A stretch of 38,430 bases of DNA from positions 1 through 38,430 of the IMG/VR virus record IMGVR_UViG_3300006733_000006; one strand, 5' to 3'. The notes beneath the pieces are model-generated. The model worked only from the letters and a program-made list of their open reading frames with translations. It did no database searches and had not been told where the DNA came from. Positions 32,001-38,430 of this stretch are shown here, piece by piece (position 1 is the first letter of the stretch; each line of letters opens with the position of its first letter). The position numbers and the translations under genes were made by a program. The stretch is from a virus.

Positions 32001-32014
32001 ACCAAACCAGCTAA

Positions 32015-32347
32015 TTATTCATCGTCAATCCTTTTTTTCCCTACCTTCCCTGCAAACTCTATCCAGTATTTATCTTGTGTAGGGTCAGAAGACATAGTAT
32101 AGGGAACATTAAACTCGGAAAACCATTTCGCAATTTCTATCATGATTTCCTGCTCAGACTTTTTAAAGTCTAAGTGACGAAATGATTGGTCCTTCTTCAG
32201 AAGAATCTCGCTCACTTCACGAGGCAGACCATAATTTTCAAGATTTTTCAATCCTTGGCGGTCTTCTAAAAGTCTCTCCAGTTCGGCGTCCTCCACGATG
32301 TTATCATCCATGTGGATTTGGGGCCTGGCTTTAGTTGTGGTTACCAT
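32015..32347 (-). CDS. unknown protein upstream of the tRNA-like gene
   Basis: The protein has 110 residues after a strong AAGGAGG site. It is acidic and helical at first (VEDAELERLLEDRQGLKNLENYGLPREVSEILL), then has a mixed domain (SEQEIMIEIAKWFSEFNVPYTMSSDPTQDKYWIEFAGKV). No motif is recognised. It lies between the recT-like gene and the tRNA-like gene in the early operon. Confidence 0.5.
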   Translation of the reverse strand: MVTTTKARPQIHMDDNIVEDAELERLLEDRQGLKNLENYGLPREVSEILLKKDQSFRHLDFKKSEQEIMIEIAKWFSEFNVPYTMSSDPTQDKYWIEFAGKVGKKRIDDE

Positions 32348-32416
32348 TTTGACCTCCTTGATATTTATTTCCTGTCAACTTTTTGGTCAATTTCTACCCG
32401 ACTTTTGACACCTTAA

Positions 32417-33694
32417 TTACCTGACTGCTGCAATCTTCCGATAGCACTCTGCCGGCGTGTCGCTAATTTCACTCTGGGAACTGAACCCTAACTCCTTAAG
32501 AACCTGGGCCGGCTGGAGCTTGAAGTTTTCATTACAGGCTTTATATAGGTCATTTATAGTCTTGATGGTATCCGGGTCGCGCTCCGGGTTCTCGTCCTTG
32601 GCTTCCTGCTCTGTCTCGGTTTCTGCCGTCGCCGCGGGTTGTGTCGGTGCCGCCGCTTTTTTCTTGTTCTCGTTGCACCAGCTACCATCATCGAGTTTAT
32701 GGGCATACCAGACCGAGCCACCCCTGGTCTTTTTCTCAAAGGGGCAGCCATGCTCTACGCACCAGTGCTCTTTTAAGTGGTCAGGTGGGTTCTGGGTGTC
32801 TATTGCTGGTGGGGGGACAGGCTTCTCATCAACCTCTTTGAATTCACCTTCAATAACAACCCCGGCTGCTTCCTCGGGCATGACCTCTATGCCCTCTGGC
32901 ATTTCGCCAGGGCGAAGCCGATCCAGGGCTTGAGATTCAGAGCGAATCGCTGCCATATTGAATTTCGTGTTACCCTTATCCATTCCTTTCGGGGTATCAG
33001 CCTTTGGCCAGAAACCATAACCGACTGCCTCAGCGCTGGTCTGCGGGTCCTTGACTTTAGTGATTACCCAGAGCTTGTCATTGTCAACCTCGCCGAAAGT
33101 AGCCATTTGCTCCTTTTCGGTCATCACCCGCGGTGTATTATCCACATAACTGTAGCTGCCCCGGCGTGAAGATAGCAGCCTCTTGGCTTTGATTCCCATT
33201 ACAGTGACCCAATCTTCCCCGATGACCTGGGTGTGGTCCCTGTTCCACTTCTTGAACATGATAAGAAATACGTGTTTCATAAGCGGATTGAGACCGTAGC
33301 TGGCACATAGCATGACCGCTCTGGAGACTTCTTCCACCGGAGCATCCGGGTAAACAGCCATAATTATCTCCCGCGCTTCCGGCTTCGTAAGCGAAACAAC
33401 TCCCATATACTTATCGAGTGCCCTAGTCTTTACTTCTCCATGTTCGTCTACCATGATTTCCCTCCTTGTTTTTATATTTAATGCACCTAATCCTTCTTGC
33501 TTATACCGGCTTGCCTCTCGCTCTATGCCCTCATGGTGTGTCCGGAGCCAGTCGTTACAGGCTAAAAATGCCTTGTGATTATCAAAGTCCATGAAGACAT
33601 TGAGCATCCCACCGCAGACCTTACACTGGTTGGTCTTGCGGAGCTTCTGTAAATCTTCTCTGGTTACCCGACCTTCCTCTTCGTATAATGGCAT
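32417..33694 (-). CDS. recT: RecT/Bet-type single-strand annealing protein with zinc-finger ends
   Basis: The protein has 425 residues. The core (about 90-270) is RecT-like: AREIIMAVYPDAPVEEVSRAVMLCASYGLNPLMKHVFLIMFKK, then DWVTVMGIKAKRLLSSRRGSYSYVD and GEVDNDKLWVITKVKDPQTSAEAVGYGFW, ending with NTKFNMAAIRSESQALDRL. An N-terminal CKVCGGM...ACNDW ribbon and a C-terminal HWCVEHGCPFEKK...WYAHKLDDGSWC finger flank the core, and the tail is disordered. It anneals complementary strands in phage recombination. The ATG overlaps the upstream stop (TGATG). No partner exonuclease is clearly seen. Confidence 0.8.
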   Translation of the reverse strand: MPLYEEEGRVTREDLQKLRKTNQCKVCGGMLNVFMDFDNHKAFLACNDWLRTHHEGIEREASRYKQEGLGALNIKTRREIMVDEHGEVKTRALDKYMGVVSLTKPEAREIIMAVYPDAPVEEVSRAVMLCASYGLNPLMKHVFLIMFKKWNRDHTQVIGEDWVTVMGIKAKRLLSSRRGSYSYVDNTPRVMTEKEQMATFGEVDNDKLWVITKVKDPQTSAEAVGYGFWPKADTPKGMDKGNTKFNMAAIRSESQALDRLRPGEMPEGIEVMPEEAAGVVIEGEFKEVDEKPVPPPAIDTQNPPDHLKEHWCVEHGCPFEKKTRGGSVWYAHKLDDGSWCNENKKKAAAPTQPAATAETETEQEAKDENPERDPDTIKTINDLYKACNENFKLQPAQVLKELGFSSQSEISDTPAECYRKIAAVR

Positions 33695-33951
33695 CAGTAC
33701 ACCTTTATGAGCCTAGTATGGATTTCGTAATACTTAATCTCCATCTCAAACTTTATGCGGTCCCATGCTGAGTAGTGAATCGCCTCACCATATCCCCAGG
33801 TTATCTGGTGACCACAACCCGGGCACTCAAGAAGGTCAGCAGCCGAGATACGGTATAGGCTGCCGTCTCCTTTGTGCTCCAGCACCCCGACCCCTGTTTG
33901 TTCGGTTTTATATTCCTTTCCGCATTTAGCGCAGCATGGTTTGTATGGCAT
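33694..33951 (-). CDS. small zinc-ribbon protein coupled to recT
   Basis: The protein has 85 residues with CCAKCGKEY near the N-terminus and CPGCGHQITWG about 35 residues on, a four-cysteine zinc ribbon. The rest is an aromatic, charged helix. It overlaps recT by TGATG. It may be an accessory nucleic-acid-binding factor. It is not recognised further. Confidence 0.6.
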   Translation of the reverse strand: MPYKPCCAKCGKEYKTEQTGVGVLEHKGDGSLYRISAADLLECPGCGHQITWGYGEAIHYSAWDRIKFEMEIKYYEIHTRLIKVY

Positions 33952-33953
33952 CT

Positions 33954-34667
33954 CTACCTCGCTCTCACGGCTATAATGGGCTCGTTGTAAAAGCGCACTC
34001 CCGCCACAGGCTTAGTATCGTGGTGTTTCTTGGCGATAGCGTTGAGCATCGCGCTATCTATCACCAGATATTCCCTCGGGACCGCCAGAATATCAACGAT
34101 TTCATATTTCCAGTGGTCAACCGTGCCGGCCGTACCCATGTCAGTTGAAGTTGCCTTTGCTACCTCCGGAGATACCTCAACAAGACCTACCGGCTCAGAC
34201 AATTCACCCTTGAGTCGCATTTCGGCCTCGGCTGCCTCTTGCCTTTTCCGGTTAATCTCTTCCTGCTCCCTGCGGATGCGGTCCTGCTCTTTCCGATAGT
34301 CGAGCATCTTGTCCCGCGTGATTTTATCTGCCCCCAGAATCGGTAGCATCAGGTATTCATAAGTATTTCGGATAGCCTCTGTCTGTGCCTTCAGTGGCTC
34401 CAGGTATTCTTTGCGCTTGCTCTCCATCGCCCTCTTGAGCTTGGCGATGGCACTGAGGTCATCGGTCGCCAGTTTATTATCCTCCGCCGTGGTGATGACC
34501 CTGGCCTCGGCATACTTCAGGATTTCAAGAGCCTCTCCGAAATATCCCCTCGCCTCAATGTCTTCCCCGGGTCTCAGAGCTAAGGCTGTCTCGGCCATAC
34601 ACTGAGAGCAACCATCCCTGAGTATGAATTCTCCGTGCTTCTTGCAGGTTCCTTTAGCGCCTTCCAT
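33954..34667 (-). CDS. coiled-coil phage protein of the recombination cluster
   Basis: The protein has 237 residues. It begins with a small Cys/His site (CKKHGEFILRDGCSQC). A long coiled coil follows (about 70-160: IAKLKRAMESKRKEYLEPLKAQTEAI, then IRREQEEINRKRQEAAEAEM). The C-terminal domain reads WKYEIVDILAVPREYLVIDSAMLNAIAKK and VAGVRFYNEPIIAVRAR, an ending found in many phage proteins coded next to recT/erf genes. The function is unknown. The position suggests DNA recombination or repair. Confidence 0.6.
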   Translation of the reverse strand: MEGAKGTCKKHGEFILRDGCSQCMAETALALRPGEDIEARGYFGEALEILKYAEARVITTAEDNKLATDDLSAIAKLKRAMESKRKEYLEPLKAQTEAIRNTYEYLMLPILGADKITRDKMLDYRKEQDRIRREQEEINRKRQEAAEAEMRLKGELSEPVGLVEVSPEVAKATSTDMGTAGTVDHWKYEIVDILAVPREYLVIDSAMLNAIAKKHHDTKPVAGVRFYNEPIIAVRAR

Positions 34668-34681
34668 AATTTACTCCTTTC

Positions 34682-35095
34682 CTAGTTCTGGCTGAGATTG
34701 GCAAGACGTAGTTTGGATTCCTGGAGTGCTACCCAATCTAGGATTGCGTGTCTGGTGATATACCAACTTTCACCCCAACCGGCCACCTTATCCCACTTGA
34801 AAGCCTGGTGAAAATTTCTGGATATTTCAGGGTCAGTGGTAGCATCCAGCAACAGAGCTAAAGCTAATTGAGCCGGCCCACTCCCGCCATAACCCCACTG
34901 GAAGCCGTCAGGTGAATGGTTCCAGAGTTTCTGGCTGGGACCTGGTGATAGCTCGGAAGGTTCGCCATCCGGCGTGAGCTTCTTGAACACGGTCTGAACA
35001 CCGCCGTCTGATATGCGATTAGCATAGTAAAGGGTCTCAGGATAGATTTGACAGGCATCACTACTGCGGTTTAGAATAGTGCTAGTTAAACTCAA
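34682..35095 (-). CDS. DUF6166-like phage protein
   Basis: The protein has 137 residues. GFQWGYGGSGPAQLALALLLDATTD, followed by FKWDKVAGWGESWYITRHAILDWV, is a pattern I associate with the DUF6166-type family of small phage and plasmid proteins. The start is a TTG at 35095 that overlaps the upstream TGA, with AAAGGGG before it. The role is unknown. Confidence 0.6.
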   Translation of the reverse strand: MSLTSTILNRSSDACQIYPETLYYANRISDGGVQTVFKKLTPDGEPSELSPGPSQKLWNHSPDGFQWGYGGSGPAQLALALLLDATTDPEISRNFHQAFKWDKVAGWGESWYITRHAILDWVALQESKLRLANLSQN

Positions 35096-35490
35096 CTTTT
35101 ACCCCTTTCCGGGGAGCTAGTAGCTACAAGACTGACTAGCTCCCCACTTTTATTTTGCAGTTTCCAAAGCTCCTTCAGCTCACTTAAATTATTAGGCAAC
35201 CGATTACCTCCTTTTAGTTGATATTGAGCCTGTGGAACTTGTTGCTGCCTAAGCTCTGATATGGTGGGTAGCCTCCCGGCTAGTCCACCACGCCGGCCAA
35301 TCTCCCTAAACCACTCTCGCCCATATCTGGCTAATGTTGCCTGTCCTCCTAAAGCCCCATATTCCTGCCAATCTGTATATGGCCGACAGCAGATTAGACA
35401 ATAAAGCCTGCCATCCTCGTCTTTAAGGATGAAGCTGCTACCACAATGCCGACACTTCGGCTTAGTTATTATTTTCCGGATGATGGACAT
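35092..35490 (-). CDS. zinc-ribbon protein with Gly-rich KGG-like motif
   Basis: The protein has 132 residues. An N-terminal ribbon (CRHCGSSFILKDEDGRLYCLIC) is followed by YGALGGQATLARYGREWFREIGRRGG, which resembles the glycine-rich GG..A..rYG..w...iGrrGG repeats of stress-type and phage DNA-binding proteins. The C-terminal part is helical and Gln-rich. A DNA-binding regulator is likely but not certain. Confidence 0.55.
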   Translation of the reverse strand: MSIIRKIITKPKCRHCGSSFILKDEDGRLYCLICCRPYTDWQEYGALGGQATLARYGREWFREIGRRGGLAGRLPTISELRQQQVPQAQYQLKGGNRLPNNLSELKELWKLQNKSGELVSLVATSSPERGKS

Positions 35491-36014
35491 GACAGCCTAT
35501 CTCTCTCCTTGTGGTACTTTGAGTGTTGCCCATGAGTCTTAAAAAGTCTTAGATTTTCTCTTCGGTTATCTTGCTTATCTTCAAGACTGCCCATAGGGTA
35601 TTTAGTTCCCCTGTGATGTACAGCTTCTTCAGGTTCCAAGAAGCGACCAATGGCTGCCTCCATTACCAACCGGTGCTCAAAAACATTACCGTGACTATCA
35701 GCATTTGGGTGACTAGGGCTATAGACGGTAATGTATCCATTCCTAACTTTGCGTGATTTGCGTTTCTTCAGAGCCTTATGGGATTGACTCATTCTCTGCC
35801 TTGTTTCTACGCTGGCTTTCTTCCCTGTGTTTAGTCTGCTTAGCTTTAGTTTTGTCCCTTCAGATAAATGCTTGCCTTTCAGGGCACATGAGAGGCAGAG
35901 CTTACTTCTAGGTTCTCCGTGAACTAAACGCACCCACCTTGTTCTGCCACAATCCTGGCAAGGTTCAAGGATTTCTATTTCGCTATTCCTATTCCGCCTA
36001 GTTGCAGTTGTCAT
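35469..36014 (-). CDS. HNH endonuclease with NUMOD3-like module (homing type)
   Basis: The protein has 181 residues from ATG 36014 (TAATG overlap with the previous gene). An N-terminal CQDCGRTRWVRLVHGEPRSKLCLSC ribbon is followed by the NUMOD3-type DNA-binding motif (LKLSRLNTGKKASVETRQRMSQSHK) and an HNH_3 domain: EHRLVMEAAIGRFLEPEEAVHHRG, then DNRRENLRLFKTHGQHSKYH. This is the layout of phage homing endonucleases. It may be a selfish gene in the operon. Confidence 0.75.
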   Translation of the reverse strand: MTTATRRNRNSEIEILEPCQDCGRTRWVRLVHGEPRSKLCLSCALKGKHLSEGTKLKLSRLNTGKKASVETRQRMSQSHKALKKRKSRKVRNGYITVYSPSHPNADSHGNVFEHRLVMEAAIGRFLEPEEAVHHRGTKYPMGSLEDKQDNRRENLRLFKTHGQHSKYHKERDRLSCPSSGK

Positions 36015-36208
36015 TACAGATCCGCACCGCATTGCTGATGCTTCCAGTAGTCCCGCATGTTCTCAGCTATTCTCTGATTCTCGCATTGGTGGAATTCTGT
36101 GATGCCCTTACCGAATTTATAGAGGATGCCGTTTACAAAGTCTCCTAGATATTCCCCACAATCCGGGCAGTAGGCTATCTTTGTTTTTGCTGTCGCCGGT
36201 GTTACCAT
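36014..36208 (-). CDS. small zinc-binding protein
   Basis: The protein has 64 residues with CPDCGEYLGDFVNG followed by FHQCENQ and a C-terminal CGADL, enough cysteines and histidine for a zinc site. Its stop overlaps the HNH start. The function is unknown. Confidence 0.5.
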   Translation of the reverse strand: MVTPATAKTKIAYCPDCGEYLGDFVNGILYKFGKGITEFHQCENQRIAENMRDYWKHQQCGADL

Positions 36209-36244
36209 AGTCTTTCTCCTTTCTGTCTAGATTTTGATTTGGTG

Positions 36245-36574
36245 CTATGGTTCGTTACTGTTTTGCCATATCTTCCTGGCTCTTAATACAACACCACTCC
36301 ACCAGGCCTTAAACCCACCTAATATGCCATCCTGTGAGGTCTGGTAGGCGTTTGTGGAGTCGCCGGGGTGGTTAGATAAATATTCCATGACGGCACTTCG
36401 TATTTCAGGGAAAGTCCCAGCCAAAGCACGGATAAATTTACCACCGGGCGGTCGGCGTCCGTTCTTAATCTTTGACCAAGTGGAAAGGTTGATACTCAGC
36501 ATTTTAGCAAGCTGGGTGTCAGTTAATCCTCTATGCTTCTGTAGATTTTTGATGTCTCTAATTAGGGGTAGCAT
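36245..36574 (-). CDS. XRE-type helix-turn-helix regulator (Cro-like)
   Basis: The protein has 109 residues from ATG 36574. The helix-turn-helix is LTDTQLAKMLSINLSTWSKIKNGRR, followed by RALAGTFPEI. It is the first gene after the strong leftward promoter and is divergent from the CI-like repressor, the position of Cro. An ATG at 36601 is in frame but lies at the predicted transcription start, so the later ATG, 14 bases after GGAGGG, is preferred. The C-terminal 50 residues have a Trp-rich helix (FKAWWSGVVLRARKIWQ) not typical of Cro. Confidence 0.75.
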   Translation of the reverse strand: MLPLIRDIKNLQKHRGLTDTQLAKMLSINLSTWSKIKNGRRPPGGKFIRALAGTFPEIRSAVMEYLSNHPGDSTNAYQTSQDGILGGFKAWWSGVVLRARKIWQNSNEP

Positions 36575-36604
36575 GGTTGTATTTATCTCCCTCCTATGCA
36601 TATA

Positions 36605-36632
36605 ATTATAACCGTTTTTGGCGTTTTGTCAA
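36605..36632 (-). promoter_or_regulatory. strong early leftward promoter
   Basis: On the minus strand, TTGACA (36627-36632), a 16-base spacer and a perfect TATAAT (36605-36610). Transcription would begin near 36598 and run through the Cro-like gene and the whole early operon. It is the best consensus promoter in the window. Confidence 0.75.
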
Positions 36633-36637
36633 GTGGT

Positions 36638-36657
36638 ATGGAGATATTTTTCTCCAT
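36638..36657. promoter_or_regulatory. operator-like palindrome between cro- and cI-like genes
   Basis: ATGGAGA (36638-36644) and TCTCCAT (36651-36657) are perfect 7-bp inverted arms with a 6-base AT spacer. It lies in the intergenic switch region, next to the -35 box of the leftward promoter, so binding of the CI- or Cro-like dimer is the natural reading. Confidence 0.6.
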
Positions 36658-36686
36658 CTTGAAAAAAATACTTTAGGGGGTGGATA

Positions 36687-37298
36687 ATGTTAAAAATGGG
36701 GAAAGAGACAGTAGGTCAAAAATTAAGGTTGTTGAGGGATAGTAAGGGTTTAAGCCAAAGACAGATGGCTATGCGCTGCGGTCTTGATAGGGGTTATATA
36801 AGTCAATTGGAATCCGGCAAAACTGAAAGCATCACATTGAGAACGGCAGAGACTTTGGCAAAAGGATTAGATATGCCTGCCACTGTCTTCTTTGATAAAG
36901 AGACCCCAGAGGATATTCTGGAGCGTCTCAGGTTAGCTCAACCGATAAGCATCCCGGTCTATACCAAGTTCCCCTTTCCCGGTGGGGAATTGACAGATCC
37001 CTTAGAATATGTGTATCGGGAAAGAAAAAACAATCCTTACAAGAATGTGGAGGGGTATTTAGTTAAAGGATATAGTCTTCAGCCAGATATTCAGGATGGC
37101 GATGTAATCATTGTTGAGCGGGATGGGCAGATAGACCCTGGTAATATCGTGGCTTGCTTATACCATAGCGGGCTGCATTTAGGACGTTTGAGGAAGATTG
37201 ATGGAAAAATGTATCTTGAAACCAATGAAAGAAGAATGAATTTTCAATGTTTTCAGTTTGCAGCTCCGGTCATTGAGGTAATAAGAAGGCTGAAGTAA
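36687..37298 (+). CDS. CI-like repressor: XRE helix-turn-helix plus S24-like domain
   Basis: The protein has 203 residues. The N-terminal HTH (LSQRQMAMRCGLDRGYISQLESGK) is followed by a linker and an S24/LexA-like C-terminal domain (EGYLVKGYSLQPDIQDGDVIIVERDGQIDPGNIVAC). The Ser of the dyad is at S130. The Lys, expected at the xKRL position (GLHLGRL), is Gly166, and no obvious Ala-Gly cleavage site lies in the linker. It may therefore be a repressor that cannot cut itself, using the domain only for dimerisation. AGGGGGTGG precedes the start. Confidence 0.8.
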   Translation: MLKMGKETVGQKLRLLRDSKGLSQRQMAMRCGLDRGYISQLESGKTESITLRTAETLAKGLDMPATVFFDKETPEDILERLRLAQPISIPVYTKFPFPGGELTDPLEYVYRERKNNPYKNVEGYLVKGYSLQPDIQDGDVIIVERDGQIDPGNIVACLYHSGLHLGRLRKIDGKMYLETNERRMNFQCFQFAAPVIEVIRRLK

Positions 37299-37313
37299 AG
37301 AGAAAGGGGGCAT

Positions 37314-37426
37314 GGCTGCCTCCTAACCGCAAAGGCTCGCTTTTAGCTTCTTTAGATGGGGTTCAGGTGGTCGCAGGTTCAAATCCTGTCACCCCGATTT
37401 TGAAGCTAAAAAGCGGTTAGGCAGCC
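37314..37426. other. attP: tRNA 3'-end identity segment inside a large inverted repeat
   Basis: A tRNA 3' half is recognisable in the + direction: T stem 37373-37377 and 37385-37389 around TTCAAAT, then CACCCCG (37390-37396) and discriminator A at 37397. No 5' half is present, so this is not a gene but the identity block of an attachment site for a tRNA gene. It lies in the loop of an inverted repeat: GGCTGCCT...TAACCGC...TTTTAGCTTC (37314-37350) pairs with GAAGCTAAAAAGCGGTTAGG and CAGCC (37402-37426). It lies directly before the integrase, as expected for attP. Confidence 0.7.
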
Positions 37427-37439
37427 GAAAAATATCGTG

Positions 37440-37569
37440 CTAGAACACATGAATTACCAAAAACCCCAGATACAAGTCGTATCTGGCCTAGAACACATGA
37501 ATGCTCAAAAAAGGGGTTCTCTTCCACTAGGTTCTCAGATAGGCTCGCTATCTGCTCTAGAACACATGA
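37440..37569 (+). repeat. three in-frame CTAGAACACATGA repeats upstream of the integrase
   Basis: CTAGAACACATGA occurs at 37440-37452, 37488-37500 and 37557-37569. The spacings are 48 and 69 bp, both multiples of three, and all are in the integrase frame, which stays open back to 37409. The second and third copies are each preceded, 2 bases upstream, by a perfect hairpin of the form CAGATA-N7-TATCTG, with loop sequence differing. Each repeat holds an ATG that would start the integrase. Confidence 0.8.
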
Positions 37570-37574
37570 TTGCC

Positions 37575-38430
37575 ATGGGAGACCTTAATGGCCAACTAAA
37601 AGCCTTCCTGCTTTCCTGTAAAGTGGATGAGCTGACACCAGCCACTCTAGCTGACTATGAGCAGAAGATTGGCGCTTTTGTCCGCCACTGCACTGAGATA
37701 AACATTAGTCAGCCTGGAGATGTCAATGTCAGCCATGTCCGTATGTTTCTACTGATACTCCAGGAGCGATGCAGCCCCCATTCGGTCCACGATTACTATG
37801 GCTGTGTCAAGCGATTCTTTAACTGGCTTGTCTCTGAGGGAGTTTTGCCGGCTAATCCAATGGCTAATATGCGCTCCCCCCGGGTGCCCAAAAAAATCAT
37901 CCGCCCCTTTACGGCTGAGCATATCAGGGATCTGCTGCTCCTGTGTGATGAGAGTAGATTTCTAGGAGTAAGAAACCGAGCCATCATCCTGACTTTTGTG
38001 GATACCGGTCTGAGGCTTTCCGAGCTGGCCGGCATCCAGTTGAAGGACATTGATTTTGACAGAGAGATGATTAAGGTCATGGGCAAGGGAGCCAAAGAGA
38101 GGGTCGTAGGCATTGGCAAGGGAGCACAGAAGGCGATACTCAGGTATCTATTGATAAGAAGAGACAATCATCCCTGTCTCTGGGTGACTGAGGAAGGCAG
38201 ACCGATGCAGGCCATGGGTATCCAGATAATGATTAGAAGGCTGGGGAAAAGAATTGGAATAGCAACGGTCAGGTGTTCGCCACATACTTTCAGACACACC
38301 TTCGGGACCGTGGCCATGCTCCATGGTGCCAGCGAGAGAGAAGTCCAGCTACTCTTGGGACATAGCACAGACCGGATGACGAAACGCTACACGGCCACCA
38401 TAACCAGTGAGAATGTGGTCGTCAGGCATA
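37575..38430 (+). CDS. int: tyrosine integrase (continues at base 1-161)
   Basis: From ATG 37575 the protein is 297 residues across the circular junction. The N-terminal core-binding domain (about 1-105) resembles XerC/D-type enzymes. Catalytic residues are R147 in TGLRLSELAG, a Lys in GKGAKERVV (171 or 174), H237 and R240 in HTFRHT, H263 in LLGHS and Y272 in RYTAT, all present. It integrates and excises the phage at attP, just upstream. The start is uncertain: ATGs at 37449, 37497 and 37566, inside the three repeats, are in frame and would add 42, 26 or 3 residues. No clear ribosome site precedes any of them. Confidence 0.9.
   Translation, partial: MGDLNGQLKAFLLSCKVDELTPATLADYEQKIGAFVRHCTEINISQPGDVNVSHVRMFLLILQERCSPHSVHDYYGCVKRFFNWLVSEGVLPANPMANMRSPRVPKKIIRPFTAEHIRDLLLLCDESRFLGVRNRAIILTFVDTGLRLSELAGIQLKDIDFDREMIKVMGKGAKERVVGIGKGAQKAILRYLLIRRDNHPCLWVTEEGRPMQAMGIQIMIRRLGKRIGIATVRCSPHTFRHTFGTVAMLHGASEREVQLLLGHSTDRMTKRYTATITSENVVVRH

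Noticed and set aside
32457-32933. Plus-strand frame of 158 codons opposite recT
   Set aside because: It is a shadow of the low-complexity C-terminal part of recT, with serine-rich composition typical of antisense frames.
37356-37397. A functional tRNA gene at attP
   Set aside because: Only the T arm and 3' acceptor strand are present; no D arm or 5' acceptor partner is found upstream.
37440-37569. The repeats before the integrase as a CRISPR array
   Set aside because: Units are only 13 bases, spacings are 48 and 69 rather than uniform, units are in a coding frame and no cas genes are present.

Overview
The window is one complete circular genome of a temperate, tailed-phage-like element. 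The last 123 bases (38308-38430) repeat the first 123 (1-123), and a tyrosine integrase reading frame runs across that junction without a break, so the unique circle is about 38,307 bp. It carries phage hallmark genes (large terminase, portal, scaffold, major capsid protein), a CI/Cro-type switch, an attP site next to the integrase, and purine-rich bacterial ribosome binding sites before most genes. This points to a temperate phage of a bacterium. The host cannot be named from the sequence. Intermediate GC and an MGMT-like fragment would fit an anaerobic sediment or groundwater bacterium, but that is a weak inference.

Layout. (1) 1-161 is the 3' end of the integrase. (2) 182-944 holds a degraded PD-(D/E)XK restriction endonuclease gene fitted tightly between inverted repeats. 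(3) 981-20979, all on the minus strand and read right to left, is the virion operon: two small genes, small and large terminase, portal, a small ORF, a Pro/Trp-rich protein, a 1899-residue polyvalent-type protein with a ParB/DdrB-like region, a Com-like zinc ribbon, an intrinsic terminator, scaffold, capsid, decoration-like protein, a HEPN-like moron, LamG and tail proteins, and a small holin-like protein. No tape-measure or tail-tube gene is recognisable and the large tail protein looks propeller-like, so a short-tailed (podovirus-like) particle is the best guess. No endolysin is visible. (4) 20980-22029 is about 1 kb of AT-rich non-coding DNA with divergent promoters, palindromic direct repeats and TATATA-rich repeats, a candidate control or origin region. 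(5) 22030-23648 on the plus strand is a short plasmid-like operon: ArdC N-terminal domain, DUF3560 protein, a ribbon-helix-helix protein and two tiny ORFs. (6) 23669-36574 on the minus strand is the early/metabolic operon: Cro-like regulator, zinc-ribbon proteins, an HNH endonuclease, RecT-type annealing protein, a tRNA-like gene with CAU anticodon beside a radical-SAM DUF5131 protein, three DNA methyltransferases (one fused to an Mrr-like nuclease domain), an ASCH-like protein, a replication initiator with tandem repeats, a DnaC-type helicase loader and a RuvC-like resolvase. No DNA polymerase is present, so the element must borrow the host replisome. (7) 36638-38430 on the plus strand is the lysogeny module: operator palindrome, CI-like repressor, attP with a tRNA 3'-end identity segment inside a large inverted repeat, and the integrase preceded by three in-frame copies of a hairpin/start-codon repeat.

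How it works together. After entry, ArdC-N, the methyltransferases and perhaps the internal polyvalent protein would counter host restriction. Initiator, loader, RecT and RuvC-like proteins replicate and recombine the genome on host machinery. The terminase/portal/scaffold/capsid set packages it. CI versus Cro, plus recombination at attP, sets lysogeny. Because attP lies between the repressor and the integrase, integration must separate these two genes and place the integrase directly behind the host tRNA gene. This architecture, the hairpin/start-codon repeats and the repeat-bounded restriction gene are the most unusual parts of the window.
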